Positions 8,101-14,484 are shown, counted from the stretch's first letter. The stretch is DNA of 14,748 nucleotides from JBFLVQ01 sp040758525 (GCA_040758525.1 JBFLVQ010000168.1:1-14748); one strand, 5' to 3'. Numbers and translations: made by a program. Notes: generated by a model from the sequence alone, not told the origin.

Positions 8101-8315
8101 AAGGTTTCGATAGGAAAAGTAACTAAGGTCTCGACCTCTTCAGGAGCAAGCCCTTCCGCTTCGGCCATAATAGTTACAGTTGGGCGATTAAGATCCGGGA
8201 AGACATCAACTGGTAGGTTAATCACCACCCAAATACCGTAGACAAGAATCAAACTAGCTATGGCGACAACAAGTAGCCGATTGTGTAAAGACCATCTAAT
8301 AAAACTGTTTAGCAT
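5136..8315 (-). CDS. CzcA/CusA-type heavy-metal efflux RND pump
   Basis: 1059 residues, the usual length for HME-family RND transporters. It is the inner-membrane proton/cation antiporter of a tripartite pump and works as a trimer. TM1 is at about 12-32; TM2-6 lie between about 340 and 498; TM7 is at 535-553; TM8-12 lie between about 866 and 1018, with large periplasmic loops at 33-338 and 555-865. The start NLPVDVFPDLNRPTV (33-47) is typical. The proton-relay motif in TM4 is AIGELVDDSIVDIEN (398-412); D404 and E411 align with CusA D405 and E412, and E401, D405 and D409 add extra acids. The motif is neither the classical CzcA DFG form nor the CusA form, so the metal is not assigned. H664 (RIDHLMSG) stands where CusA has a copper-binding methionine. 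ATG at 8315 has AGGAG five bases upstream. It lies 32 bases after the cupredoxin gene. Confidence 0.95.
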   Translation of the reverse strand: MLNSFIRWSLHNRLLVVAIASLILVYGIWVVINLPVDVFPDLNRPTVTIMAEAEGLAPEEVETLVTFPIETLMNGAPGVERVRSQSGIGLSIVWIEFQWGTDIYIDRQLVAEKLNLAREQLPEGITPVMGPISSIMGEIMLISMRSKSEQTDPLDVRTLADWTIRPRLLTIPGIAQVTNIGGGVKQYQALVSPAKLAQFGITIEQVAEALEKSNVNTTGGFVDSQSQEYLIRNIARFNSLDELKNTVVVYRSGTPIKLGDIATVEFGPKIKRGDGGTDGKPAVIMAISKQPGASTLELTKKVEDAIKELQATVPVDVEINSELFRQANFIEASIENVIEALRDGAILVVIVLFLFLLNFRTTAITLTAIPLSFVITFLVFKWFDVTINTMTLGGLAVAIGELVDDSIVDIENIFRRLKENCHNKNPKPTLKVIYEASLEIRSSIVYATIIVALVFIPLFALSGVEGRLLAPLGIAYIVSLMVSLIVSLTVTPVLASYLLPKAKFIEHEQDGFFVRFLKRWDERLLHWTLGHPWKIIMGAATLFLATILVLPFVGTEFLPPFNEGSFTVNVLAQPGTSLSESSKIGQIAEKMILSVPEVTATGRRTGRAELDEHAEGVHYTEIDVDLKESRRARAEIINEIRQKLVVIPGVVVNVGQPISHRIDHLMSGIRAQIAIKLFGDDLATLRTKAEEIRNVVYTVEGATDVQIEKQVLIPQLRFNINRNEAARYGLQPGEIAETLETALNGKAVSEAVEGQRRYDVVVRFDDAARGSVDALRNATVDTPAGVQIPVRAVAEINNQPGPNQILRENTQRRIVVLANTQGRDLGSVVKNIQDRVKTQVTLPEGYFIEYGGQFEAQKDATRRLSILSLFSIIAIFFLLMKALGSWRSALQVMVNVPLALIGAVFAMLLTGGVFSVATLVGFISLVGITSRNGIMMISHYLHLMKEEGEEFTKHMIIRGSLERLVPVLMTALTAGLSLIPLALAAGQPGKEILQPLAVVVLGGILTSTALDQIVTPAVFYKFGKPIADKVLAEKGVKSEGFDQRESFDDWSNHIPQAGD

Positions 8316-8347
8316 TATCGCTCCTGCTTAACAAAATAATGGCGCGC

Positions 8348-8593
8348 TCAATCTATTACTGTAAGCGTGCCGCGATACATGCCCATCCCACAGGTGAAGC
8401 TGTAATCACCGGTTTTTTCAGGCGTGAGTTCGACAATTACCGGTTGACCTACCAGTAGCGATTTTTGTATACCGAGTTCTTTCAAAAGAAATTTTTCTCC
8501 ACAATTGTTTTCATCCATTCGCAAGAAAGTGATCTGAGCTGGCACACCACGCTTTAACTGAATGCTAACAGGTTCATATCCGTGCTCAGTCAA
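8348..8593 (-). CDS. Cupredoxin-like copper-binding domain, starting out of frame inside the upstream gene
   Basis: 81 residues from a TTG. Almost the whole product is one cupredoxin-like domain: TEHGYEPVSIQLKRGVPAQI at the start, NNCGEKF (29-35), ELTPEKTGDYSF, and the end TCGMGMYRGTLTV with C68, M70 and M72 as likely metal ligands; C31 is a further candidate. It has no signal peptide and no ribosome-binding site at a useful distance. Its frame is closed by TGA at 8606-8608, yet the codons between (LNLTLTEHGYEP) fit the family's first strand. It overlaps the preceding lipoprotein gene by eight bases in the +1 frame. Either it is made by re-initiation, or lipoprotein and cupredoxin are one protein split by a natural or artefactual one-base shift. 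Expected role: periplasmic copper binding or delivery for the pump, if exported. Confidence 0.7.
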   Translation of the reverse strand: MTEHGYEPVSIQLKRGVPAQITFLRMDENNCGEKFLLKELGIQKSLLVGQPVIVELTPEKTGDYSFTCGMGMYRGTLTVID

Positions 8594-9194
8594 AGTTAAG
8601 TTTAATCAGCTCACCAGCCTTTAATGGCTTATCCGGCTTCATCGTAACGCGAAGCTCACCAAATGATTTGGTATCTTGCCTGTCAACTTCAAGCTGCTTG
8701 CGCTCACGCCTAGATCCCGTGACGTTTATTTCCAGGCGACCAATCTGTTGACTTGTGCCCTTCGGCGTGTAATCAGCATATAGCTTGTACTTACCCGCCG
8801 ATGGAAAGCTTGTCTCGACAGAATATTTTCCTTCACTGTCTGGTTCAGGATGAATATGATCAAAGAAAGCCAGATCATCGCTAACGACGAGCAAGTGCAT
8901 CAGCTTTTCGTGAACAATATCAAGAGAGGGGTTCACTTTACCTGTTGGATCTTTAACTACAAAATGCAATTTTGCTGGATGGTTAGAGCTTATTTCACCC
9001 GGTTCTGTCGTTAGCTCAATGCTAAAAGCACTCGGTGAATTATCGCCGGATTTTACTGACGATTTGTCAGGTGGCTCTATAACAGCCAATTGGTTCGGCG
9101 ATGAGCCAGAATTGGAACTACATCCAAGTGCTATTACCGCTAGAACTAGTGCGGCGGCAATTGATAGATAGAAACTCTTCATTCGAAAGTTCAT
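8586..9194 (-). CDS. YtkA/FixH-like periplasmic lipoprotein, possibly cut short
   Basis: 202 residues. Signal segment 7-24 ends IALGC, so C25 is a plausible lipidation site. Residues 55-158 form a beta-sandwich domain with a histidine-rich signature, IVHEKLMHLLVVSDDLAFFDHIHPE (H95, H100, H113, H115), which I associate with YtkA/FixH-like proteins near metal-efflux genes. A second related unit begins (FGELRVTMKPDKPLKAGELIKLNF, 178-201) and stops abruptly at TGA; in longer relatives this strand continues into a second domain. The next frame, entered one base later, encodes a cupredoxin domain. ATG at 9194 is chosen because AGGAG precedes it; a second ATG is four codons in. It lies 50 bases after the adaptor gene. 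Metal binding is inferred from the histidines. Confidence 0.75.
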   Translation of the reverse strand: MNFRMKSFYLSIAAALVLAVIALGCSSNSGSSPNQLAVIEPPDKSSVKSGDNSPSAFSIELTTEPGEISSNHPAKLHFVVKDPTGKVNPSLDIVHEKLMHLLVVSDDLAFFDHIHPEPDSEGKYSVETSFPSAGKYKLYADYTPKGTSQQIGRLEINVTGSRRERKQLEVDRQDTKSFGELRVTMKPDKPLKAGELIKLNFD

Positions 9195-9244
9195 TATTAC
9201 TCCTTAGACTCGACAACTCTGATACACCATTTCCATACAAAAAT

Positions 9245-11086
9245 TTATGTGCTCGTCCCTGGCGCGGTTGAGCGCAATTGATAGATTCCTTCAACCACAA
9301 CACGTTCACCAGGTTTCAAACCTGATAATATTTCAATACTAATTTGGCCTTGTGAGCCGACCGTTACAGCCCTTTTAGAAAATTTCTCGCCTCCATCAAA
9401 AACGTAAACCATCTTCTTTCCTTGCTCATCAAGCACAGCAGCTTTAGGCACACTGACAACCTCTCGACCTTCAGTTGTGTCAATTGTAATCTCTGCTGTC
9501 ATTCCATCACGCAACCTACCATTAGGGTTGTTAACCTCGTATACTACCGGCACGGTTTTTTTCTCTCTATCCACACGGGCACCCACAGTGAGTAATCGAT
9601 TGGTAGTGTTCTCGCCTATATTGAAGACTTCATCTGGAAAAGCTACTACTCTAAAAGTGGCACTTTTAGCTGAGGTGATGGCAGCAAGATCTTTTTCAAA
9701 AACCGATGCTTCGATCCAGACGCGATCTAGATTCATAATGGTAAAGAGGGTTTTTCCCGCTTCAACCTGCTCGCCAGGTGTAAATACGCTCTCCGCAATT
9801 ACGCCAGAGATTGGTGCACGCAGAGGAAATGTTTTAACAGGCTCCACTCGCTGTTCTCCAACTTGAGTTATTGTGGCTTGCTGCTGCGCAGCAGCAACTT
9901 CCTGTTGGGAAAGTTGTAGTTGAAGCTCTGCATCTTGCACTCGTTTTAATGGCGCAGCGCCAGCATTATATAGTTTTTTGGCGCGGTTCAATTCAATCTG
10001 AGCAGCATTGCGTCTCGCTTGGGCCTGTACCGCTTGAGCCTGTAATTCAGCAGTCTTTGCTTTTAACTCTGTTCTGGTCGATTCAAGGTCGGCTGTTTCC
10101 GGAGCTGATAACACCTGTTCAACAACAGCCAACATTTGTCCCTGCCTAACTAAAGAACCAATCGTAAAATTTCCTGCTGCTCTTGTACGCCCAGAGACTG
10201 GCGGGACTACTTCGGCTTTAAACTGAGGGCGAACCTTTACAATCCCAGTAACTGTTACGCCGCTTATAATCCGCTTCTGCTCTACTTCCTGTGTACGGAT
10301 GCCAAAAACTAACTGCGATTCTTTGGGAATAAATAGTATATTTGGATCTGAGGCTACACTTGTGGTAGGCACAGACGTAGTTACGCGTGGCTCTGTAGCA
10401 GGAATAAAGTAGTGAACAACCACGGCAGATACTGCAAACAGAGCGAGCGATACTAATGCGTAAGGCAGTGTCCATTTTACTGCCGCCATTCGATCAAATG
10501 AACGTAGGGCTGTTCGATAGCGCAGAGCAATGAATGATAGTGCTGCGATTAACAAAGTCACATCAAATAGGTATGGCCTATACTTAATAGGGGCGGCACT
10601 AATGGCTATGGGGAAATCTACTGCTGGTTTTCGCCCATCACTTGTAGTCACATCAATGAAGATCTTGAAGCTGCCATGATCTTTAAATATGTAATGGATA
10701 CCATAGACGCCCGGCAGGCTCTCTTTATGAGCTGATATTGGTTCCGATATCTGCTTATCACTGATTGTTTTTAACTGGCCAGTGACTTTAGCGTCCTCAA
10801 CGGGAACTTCACCACCGGCAAAACCGCCTTCTACCAGTTCAACAATACTGACTTCAAATTGCACTTCTTCACCATTGCGAGGGTCTGATGGCGACTGTGT
10901 CAAAAGAAATTTGAACTGTCCATCGGAAGTATTCACTGTGCGGTCCAGGTGTCGAGTCGTAACAGGTGTAGCACCTGTGGGTACAGAACTCCCCCTTTTT
11001 TCTTCCCCATGGTCTTCACCGCCATGCGCAATAGCTATTGTGGCAGAAAGAAGAATCAGTAAAAGAAACCTAATTATTTGTTTCAT
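9245..11086 (-). CDS. CzcB/CusB-type efflux adaptor with an extra N-terminal HGGEDHG domain
   Basis: 613 residues, well above the usual 350-450 for RND adaptors. Residues 1-20 are a signal peptide ending IAIA, leaving a mature start HGGEDHGEE (21-29), a likely metal-binding tail. Residues 45-165 form a YtkA/FixH-like beta domain. Two hydrophobic helices (about 173-189 and 207-229) flank a basic loop (RYRTALRSFDR), which fits positive-inside topology. The adaptor proper follows: barrel-sandwich half (288-325, VVPPVSGRTRAAG), coiled-coil hairpin (about 335-405), second barrel half (418-450, FPLRAPISGVI), beta-barrel and membrane-proximal domains ending VVEGIYQLRS. It should link the RND pump to the outer-membrane factor in the periplasm. 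ATG at 11086 has only a weak purine-rich stretch upstream. Neighbours: the pump and accessory genes downstream, and the FMN-like lipoprotein 162 bases upstream. Confidence 0.92.
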   Translation of the reverse strand: MKQIIRFLLLILLSATIAIAHGGEDHGEEKRGSSVPTGATPVTTRHLDRTVNTSDGQFKFLLTQSPSDPRNGEEVQFEVSIVELVEGGFAGGEVPVEDAKVTGQLKTISDKQISEPISAHKESLPGVYGIHYIFKDHGSFKIFIDVTTSDGRKPAVDFPIAISAAPIKYRPYLFDVTLLIAALSFIALRYRTALRSFDRMAAVKWTLPYALVSLALFAVSAVVVHYFIPATEPRVTTSVPTTSVASDPNILFIPKESQLVFGIRTQEVEQKRIISGVTVTGIVKVRPQFKAEVVPPVSGRTRAAGNFTIGSLVRQGQMLAVVEQVLSAPETADLESTRTELKAKTAELQAQAVQAQARRNAAQIELNRAKKLYNAGAAPLKRVQDAELQLQLSQQEVAAAQQQATITQVGEQRVEPVKTFPLRAPISGVIAESVFTPGEQVEAGKTLFTIMNLDRVWIEASVFEKDLAAITSAKSATFRVVAFPDEVFNIGENTTNRLLTVGARVDREKKTVPVVYEVNNPNGRLRDGMTAEITIDTTEGREVVSVPKAAVLDEQGKKMVYVFDGGEKFSKRAVTVGSQGQISIEILSGLKPGERVVVEGIYQLRSTAPGTST

Positions 11087-11148
11087 AGCTTAATTTCTTT
11101 TAGCGCAACCCATTATCTATTCATCTTATCGGTAATGGCTACATTTCT

Positions 11149-11200
11149 AAAAAAAGCGAGAGTGTGCGGCCTCCCGCCAATTTGTCCCTTTCCCCGCACA
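11149..11200 (-). terminator. Hairpin plus T-run between the FMN-like lipoprotein and adaptor genes
   Basis: On the minus strand TGTGCGG (11200-11194) pairs with CCGCACA (11169-11163) around a GC-rich loop, followed after seven bases by seven Ts (11155-11149). This could stop or attenuate transcription 49 bases past the lipoprotein gene, within the cluster. The loop is long (24 bases). The stretch is more GC-rich than nearby intergenic DNA, so it may instead be a small structured insertion. Confidence 0.4.
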
Positions 11201-11248
11201 GAACCTTACTTATTAAGGAAGGAGGAGAGTTTGAAAATGGTACAACCA

Positions 11249-11917
11249 TCAATGATGTGAATGTGGTTTGCCATAAATGGCTTGCATTGCCAGAATGTCA
11301 CGTTTTACAGCATGAGCAACCGCTTGTGCAGCATTCTGGTTTTTACTGCTGAATTTAATATCCTTTCCTACTTGGAACGCTTGGTCATGGTCTTTACCTA
11401 TAAATTGATTGAGAAATGTTGGTGACGTAACATCACCATTTCCTTTAACAGGGACAACTTTTTTGATAACTATGTCGTTTGAATAAACAACAACAAGTTG
11501 TATCGGTTCGCCAGTTCCTTCTATATCTACTAATGTGGCTGCACCAAGCTGAGTACGCTTACCACCTTGTGAGCCATAAGCAATATAGCTATGGAAATCA
11601 TTACTAGTAAACTTCGCACCAGAATTCTTTTCGATAGAAGATATCTGTTCTGGAGTAAGATCTTTATGCTGTGTACTGATAGTTTGGGCTTCAGGAAAGG
11701 CAGCTTTTACTGCGGACGGTATTTCATCTTTGTTGCTATCATGATTTGGCTCATGGCTGACTGCTGGAACAGTTGCGGTTGGCTCTTTTACTGACTCCGG
11801 TTGCTGGGCTGTATTCGAAGGCTCTGACTTGGGATGTTCAGGCGTTGATTTTGAACAGGCAACGACAAACCCTGCCAATAATAAAATTCCTATGAAAGCA
11901 AGTATCTTCAATTTCAT
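11249..11917 (-). CDS. Lipoprotein resembling FMN-binding domains, without the S-G-A-T motif
   Basis: 222 residues. Signal segment ends GFVVAC, giving lipidated C21. A low-complexity linker rich in P, E, S and T follows (22-65). Residues 66-213 have the layout of the FMN-binding domain seen in RnfG/NqrC/NosR-type proteins: KAAFPEAQTI, DLTPEQISSIEKNSG, a strand pair around LGAATLVDIEGTGEPIQLVVV, then FLNQFIGK and a final helix AAQAVAHAVKRDILAMQAIY. The flavin-attachment motif (S/D-G-A-T-S/T) expected after GKDI is replaced by KFSSKNQN, so covalent flavin is not predicted. The end KPHSHH could bind metal. ATG at 11917 has AGGAG nine bases upstream. It lies 58 bases after the outer-membrane factor gene. 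The fold assignment is from memory of the family pattern and is moderate. Confidence 0.6.
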   Translation of the reverse strand: MKLKILAFIGILLLAGFVVACSKSTPEHPKSEPSNTAQQPESVKEPTATVPAVSHEPNHDSNKDEIPSAVKAAFPEAQTISTQHKDLTPEQISSIEKNSGAKFTSNDFHSYIAYGSQGGKRTQLGAATLVDIEGTGEPIQLVVVYSNDIVIKKVVPVKGNGDVTSPTFLNQFIGKDHDQAFQVGKDIKFSSKNQNAAQAVAHAVKRDILAMQAIYGKPHSHH

Positions 11918-11975
11918 GAGTATAAACTCCTTTTGGCTACTTCCATTGCACGACCTTAAAGAGCCGTGCTGTTAA

Positions 11976-13385
11976 TTACCTAATGCGAGAACCAACTGCT
12001 CTCTCCAGTTCGATAATGGAGAGATAATATTCTTTGAGCGCGTCGATATATTGTTGCTGGGCTTCGATCAGACGACGTTGTTCTGCTACTACATCGAGTA
12101 ACTGTTGATCTCCAAGATCGTAAGCAGTGCGAATGATCTGAAGATTTTCCTGTGAGCGCGGTAAGATCTCTGTTTGGTAAAGCCTGATGGAGTCTTTTGC
12201 CATCTGGAGTTTGCTGAATGCCACAGCAACATCGCGTTTAACTATCTGCTCTAGAAATTCTCTACGATGGCGAGTTTGCACTTTAGTGGCTACGGCTTCG
12301 GCGATTGTGCCTTGATTACGATTTCGTATTGGCAAAGTAATAGAGGCGCCGAAAGCTACCAACTTGTCAGAGTCTACTAGTCTTCCCACAGGCGTATCAT
12401 CAATGACACTCTTTTCCTGTTGATAACGACCAAAAAGATTCAATTCTGGAGATGCTTCAGTCTTTGCCAGGCTTATACGCGCTTCAGCTACATTTTCGCC
12501 AATGCGCGCAGCCTGAAGATCTGCACGATTGTGCAAGGCTGTAGTTTGCAGATCTTCGAGATTCAACGTATCGGGCAACCGCACTGAAGTAAGATCTGTT
12601 CGCAATTTTAAGGATTCTTCAACATTCATACCTGATAAAGTTTTAAGTTGAAGAAGCGCTGCTTTAGTGCGATTTTCAGCTTGCAGTTGTTGCGTTCTCA
12701 GACGATTCACTTCAACACAAACTAAATTCACATCGAGCCTGGCAACATCACCCTCACTAAATCTCACTTGAGTTACTCGCAAGGTTTCTTGGTTAAGCGC
12801 AATCAATTGCTCTGTTACGCGTAGACTTTCAGTTGCGGCAAGCGCTTCCGCATATTGCGATTCAATCTCTGTAGCGAGTTGCCGTTCCTGAAAAGCCAGT
12901 TCTTTTTCAGCTTGATCAAATTCAAGCTGTGCTACGCGGATGCGCTTTCCACGCTTTCCACTTAATTCAATAGGTTGGATATAAGCAATACTGAAATCAT
13001 ATTCTCCTTCACCAGTGCCTAGCCTGTCGGTGGCGTACTCAGTATCAACGGTAGGATTCGGTCTTAGCCCAGATTGAACGAGTCGCCCTCGAATAATCGC
13101 GACATTCTGTTGTGCCGCAAGTAGATCTTTACTTCTCTGTCTAGCCTCGCTAATAAGTGTTGCAGCCGACACACCATTGGTCTGGTCAACATACTGCGAG
13201 TATAGCGGGGTTGGAAAATTTGTAAGATTCACAGGTTGAGCTGTATCTTCTTGCTTTGATGAATCTCTTAGTGCTTGATCTTGAACTCCAGATGTTGCAC
13301 TAGTAATTGATGTAGTAAAGAGAAATAACACCAATATACTTGTAAAACGCCGTCTACAGCGGCCTGAGCCATTAGAGATTTCCAT
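11976..13385 (-). CDS. CzcC/TolC-family outer-membrane efflux factor
   Basis: 469 residues, normal for the family. Residues 14-30 form a signal peptide; no lipidation cysteine follows, so anchoring by lipid is not expected. Two outer-membrane efflux protein repeats are visible: about 75-255 (starting AATLISEARQRSKDLLAAQQN, with LRPNPTVDTEY and YIQPIELSGKRGKRI) and about 275-466 (LEDLQTTALHNRADLQAARIG, then GASITLPIRNRNQGTIAEA). Both contain the long helices that build the periplasmic tunnel. LPIRNRNQG is the classic start of the second transmembrane/tunnel segment. It forms the exit duct for the RND pump encoded downstream. Its ATG (13383-13385) overlaps the preceding stop by one base (TAATG), so translation is probably coupled to that gene. 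Confidence 0.93.
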   Translation of the reverse strand: MEISNGSGRCRRRFTSILVLFLFTTSITSATSGVQDQALRDSSKQEDTAQPVNLTNFPTPLYSQYVDQTNGVSAATLISEARQRSKDLLAAQQNVAIIRGRLVQSGLRPNPTVDTEYATDRLGTGEGEYDFSIAYIQPIELSGKRGKRIRVAQLEFDQAEKELAFQERQLATEIESQYAEALAATESLRVTEQLIALNQETLRVTQVRFSEGDVARLDVNLVCVEVNRLRTQQLQAENRTKAALLQLKTLSGMNVEESLKLRTDLTSVRLPDTLNLEDLQTTALHNRADLQAARIGENVAEARISLAKTEASPELNLFGRYQQEKSVIDDTPVGRLVDSDKLVAFGASITLPIRNRNQGTIAEAVATKVQTRHRREFLEQIVKRDVAVAFSKLQMAKDSIRLYQTEILPRSQENLQIIRTAYDLGDQQLLDVVAEQRRLIEAQQQYIDALKEYYLSIIELERAVGSRIR

Positions 13386-14104
13386 TATGCCTTCTGCTCC
13401 TGTGCTGTTGTGTTCGAAGTAATTACTACTTCACGTTGGCGCGACTTATCTGAAATCGAGAAAAAATATCCAATTGCTGCAATGGATAGAAGAGCAACCA
13501 CTGTTATAAGCAATATTGGAATTCCATATGTGTTCTTTCCGATAGGATTCTCACTAGTCTTATCAGGCACAACAATGCCGGAAATAGCTAGCTGCTCATT
13601 AATATTTTGACCGGCAATCTGTAATGCAAAGTTGTACTGCCCAACATCAGGAAACGTTATGTGAGCTTCATATATGCCAGGTGTATCGGTAGGCTTAGTT
13701 GAGATCTCAGTTGTGCTTGTATTAGCAAGTGCTACGCTGCTAGAAGGCGCTTTCGCTGTTAGATCTTTTCCTACATAACTAACACGGATCGCAATATTCA
13801 GGCTAGCTATTGGAGAGTTAGTCTTACGATCGGTTACAAAAACTCGTAGTAATGTCTCTTCTCCAAATTTCGTAGTAGGATATTTAACTAACACTTCAAG
13901 ATCGTCAGTCTTTGCCAGTTTTGTGTGCATTTGGCCTATCGCCGCAATGGGTGTTTTAGCCTCATCGCCATGATCTTCACCACCATGGGCGAAAGCTATT
14001 GATAGTTGACTAAGCGACATAATGGATAAGGTTAATAATAGGATGAGAGCCTTTCTCATTAAGGAAGGAAATAGCTCTACATTCTCGTGAATTTTATTTA
14101 ACAC
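13385..14104 (-). CDS. Membrane-anchored periplasmic protein with an HGGEDHG mature end
   Basis: 239 residues from a GTG at 14104, chosen because GGAGGG lies six bases upstream (14111-14116). An ATG at 14059 would give a more compact signal peptide but has no ribosome-binding site. Hydrophobic export segment 18-39 ends IAFA, then HGGEDHGDE (40-48). Residues 65-180 look like a single YtkA/FixH-type beta domain (VLVKYPTTKFGEETLLRVFV; TPGIYEAHITFPDVGQYNFAL). One transmembrane helix (194-214) and a short basic tail put the domain in the periplasm. It is built like the extra N-terminal part of the adaptor encoded at 9245-11086, so the two may be paralogous modules. First gene of the cluster, downstream of the sigma-54-type promoter. 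Role inferred: periplasmic metal binding or sensing. Confidence 0.75.
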   Translation of the reverse strand: MLNKIHENVELFPSLMRKALILLLTLSIMSLSQLSIAFAHGGEDHGDEAKTPIAAIGQMHTKLAKTDDLEVLVKYPTTKFGEETLLRVFVTDRKTNSPIASLNIAIRVSYVGKDLTAKAPSSSVALANTSTTEISTKPTDTPGIYEAHITFPDVGQYNFALQIAGQNINEQLAISGIVVPDKTSENPIGKNTYGIPILLITVVALLSIAAIGYFFSISDKSRQREVVITSNTTAQEQKA

Positions 14105-14110
14105 TCTGTA

Positions 14111-14116
14111 CCCTCC
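14111..14116 (-). promoter_or_regulatory. Ribosome-binding site that fixes a GTG start
   Basis: Minus-strand GGAGGG lies six bases before GTG at 14104. The alternative ATG at 14059 has no purine-rich match at a suitable distance, so the GTG start is preferred. Confidence 0.65.
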
Positions 14117-14140
14117 GAATCTGAAGACAGCCTGATGAAG

Positions 14141-14156
14141 GGCAATCGGTATGCCA
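14141..14156 (-). promoter_or_regulatory. Sigma-54 (-24/-12) promoter of the efflux cluster
   Basis: Minus strand reads TGGCATACCGATTGCC, close to the consensus TGGCAC-N5-TTGCA. GG (14155-14154) and GC (14143-14142) are exactly ten bases apart. Transcription would begin near 14130, about 26 bases before the GTG start and upstream of its ribosome-binding site. No sigma-70 pair of similar quality was seen here. A dyad suitable for an activator lies upstream at 14285-14300. Regulation by an enhancer-binding protein is inferred; no intact one is in this window. Confidence 0.7.
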
Positions 14157-14167
14157 TAAAAATCGGC

Positions 14168-14203
14168 TAGCCATTAGTAACTTGCTATATAAGTAAGTGG
14201 CTA
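14168..14203. repeat. Imperfect inverted repeat upstream of the sigma-54 promoter
   Basis: TAGCCA (14168-14173) and TGGCTA (14198-14203) form outer arms, with ACTT and AAGT pairing inside around an AT-rich centre. It lies between the promoter and the TGT-N10-ACA dyad, where a bending protein or repressor could bind. It may also be chance. Confidence 0.25.
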
Positions 14204-14284
14204 TTAATTAAGCTGGTTGTGGCTTAGGGCTGATTTAATAAACAGGCTGCATGTCTTTATAATTGTGGGATTCCAAACAGATGC

Positions 14285-14300
14285 TGTGGCAAATGCCACA
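14285..14300. promoter_or_regulatory. Perfect TGT-N10-ACA dyad, candidate activator (enhancer) site
   Basis: TGTGGCA-AA-TGCCACA has seven-base perfectly complementary arms. It is centred about 160 bases upstream of the predicted sigma-54 start site, inside the usual 80-200 base range for enhancer-binding proteins. TGT-N10-ACA is the NifA-type spacing, but other NtrC-family activators use similar dyads, so the bound protein cannot be named. Confidence 0.55.
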
Positions 14301-14462
14301 TGAATCTTGTTGTTCCGATAATAGGATTATTGAAACATATCTTTTTATAATCGGCTTGGTTCTACCGAAGTGTCAGCTTAAGCTATATACTTCTTGCCAT
14401 ACTATCGCTTTCAACTAAAATTTGGGCATTGCCATGGGAATGGTCTATAAGAGCTCTCGTTT

Positions 14463-14484
14463 AAATGTGAGGCCTATCACATTA
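14463..14484. promoter_or_regulatory. CRP/FNR-like operator
   Basis: AAATGTGA-N6-TCACATTA: the TGTGA/TCACA arms are perfect and the next outer bases nearly so, which is the consensus of E. coli CRP sites. It lies about 335 bases from the predicted start of the efflux cluster, and no gene is seen beside it on the plus strand, so its target is unclear. Confidence 0.5.

Noticed and set aside
11163..11200. Group II intron domain V-like hairpin
   Set aside because: The GC-rich stem superficially recalls one, but the conserved AGC triad and GAAA-type loop arrangement are not there and no reverse transcriptase gene is nearby.
11221..11260. Plus-strand gene after a GGAGG sequence near 11220
   Set aside because: The ATG that follows opens only seven codons before a stop.
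14374..14383. AGCTTAAGCT palindrome as an operator
   Set aside because: A 10-bp AT-rich palindrome is expected by chance and has no second copy or promoter beside it.
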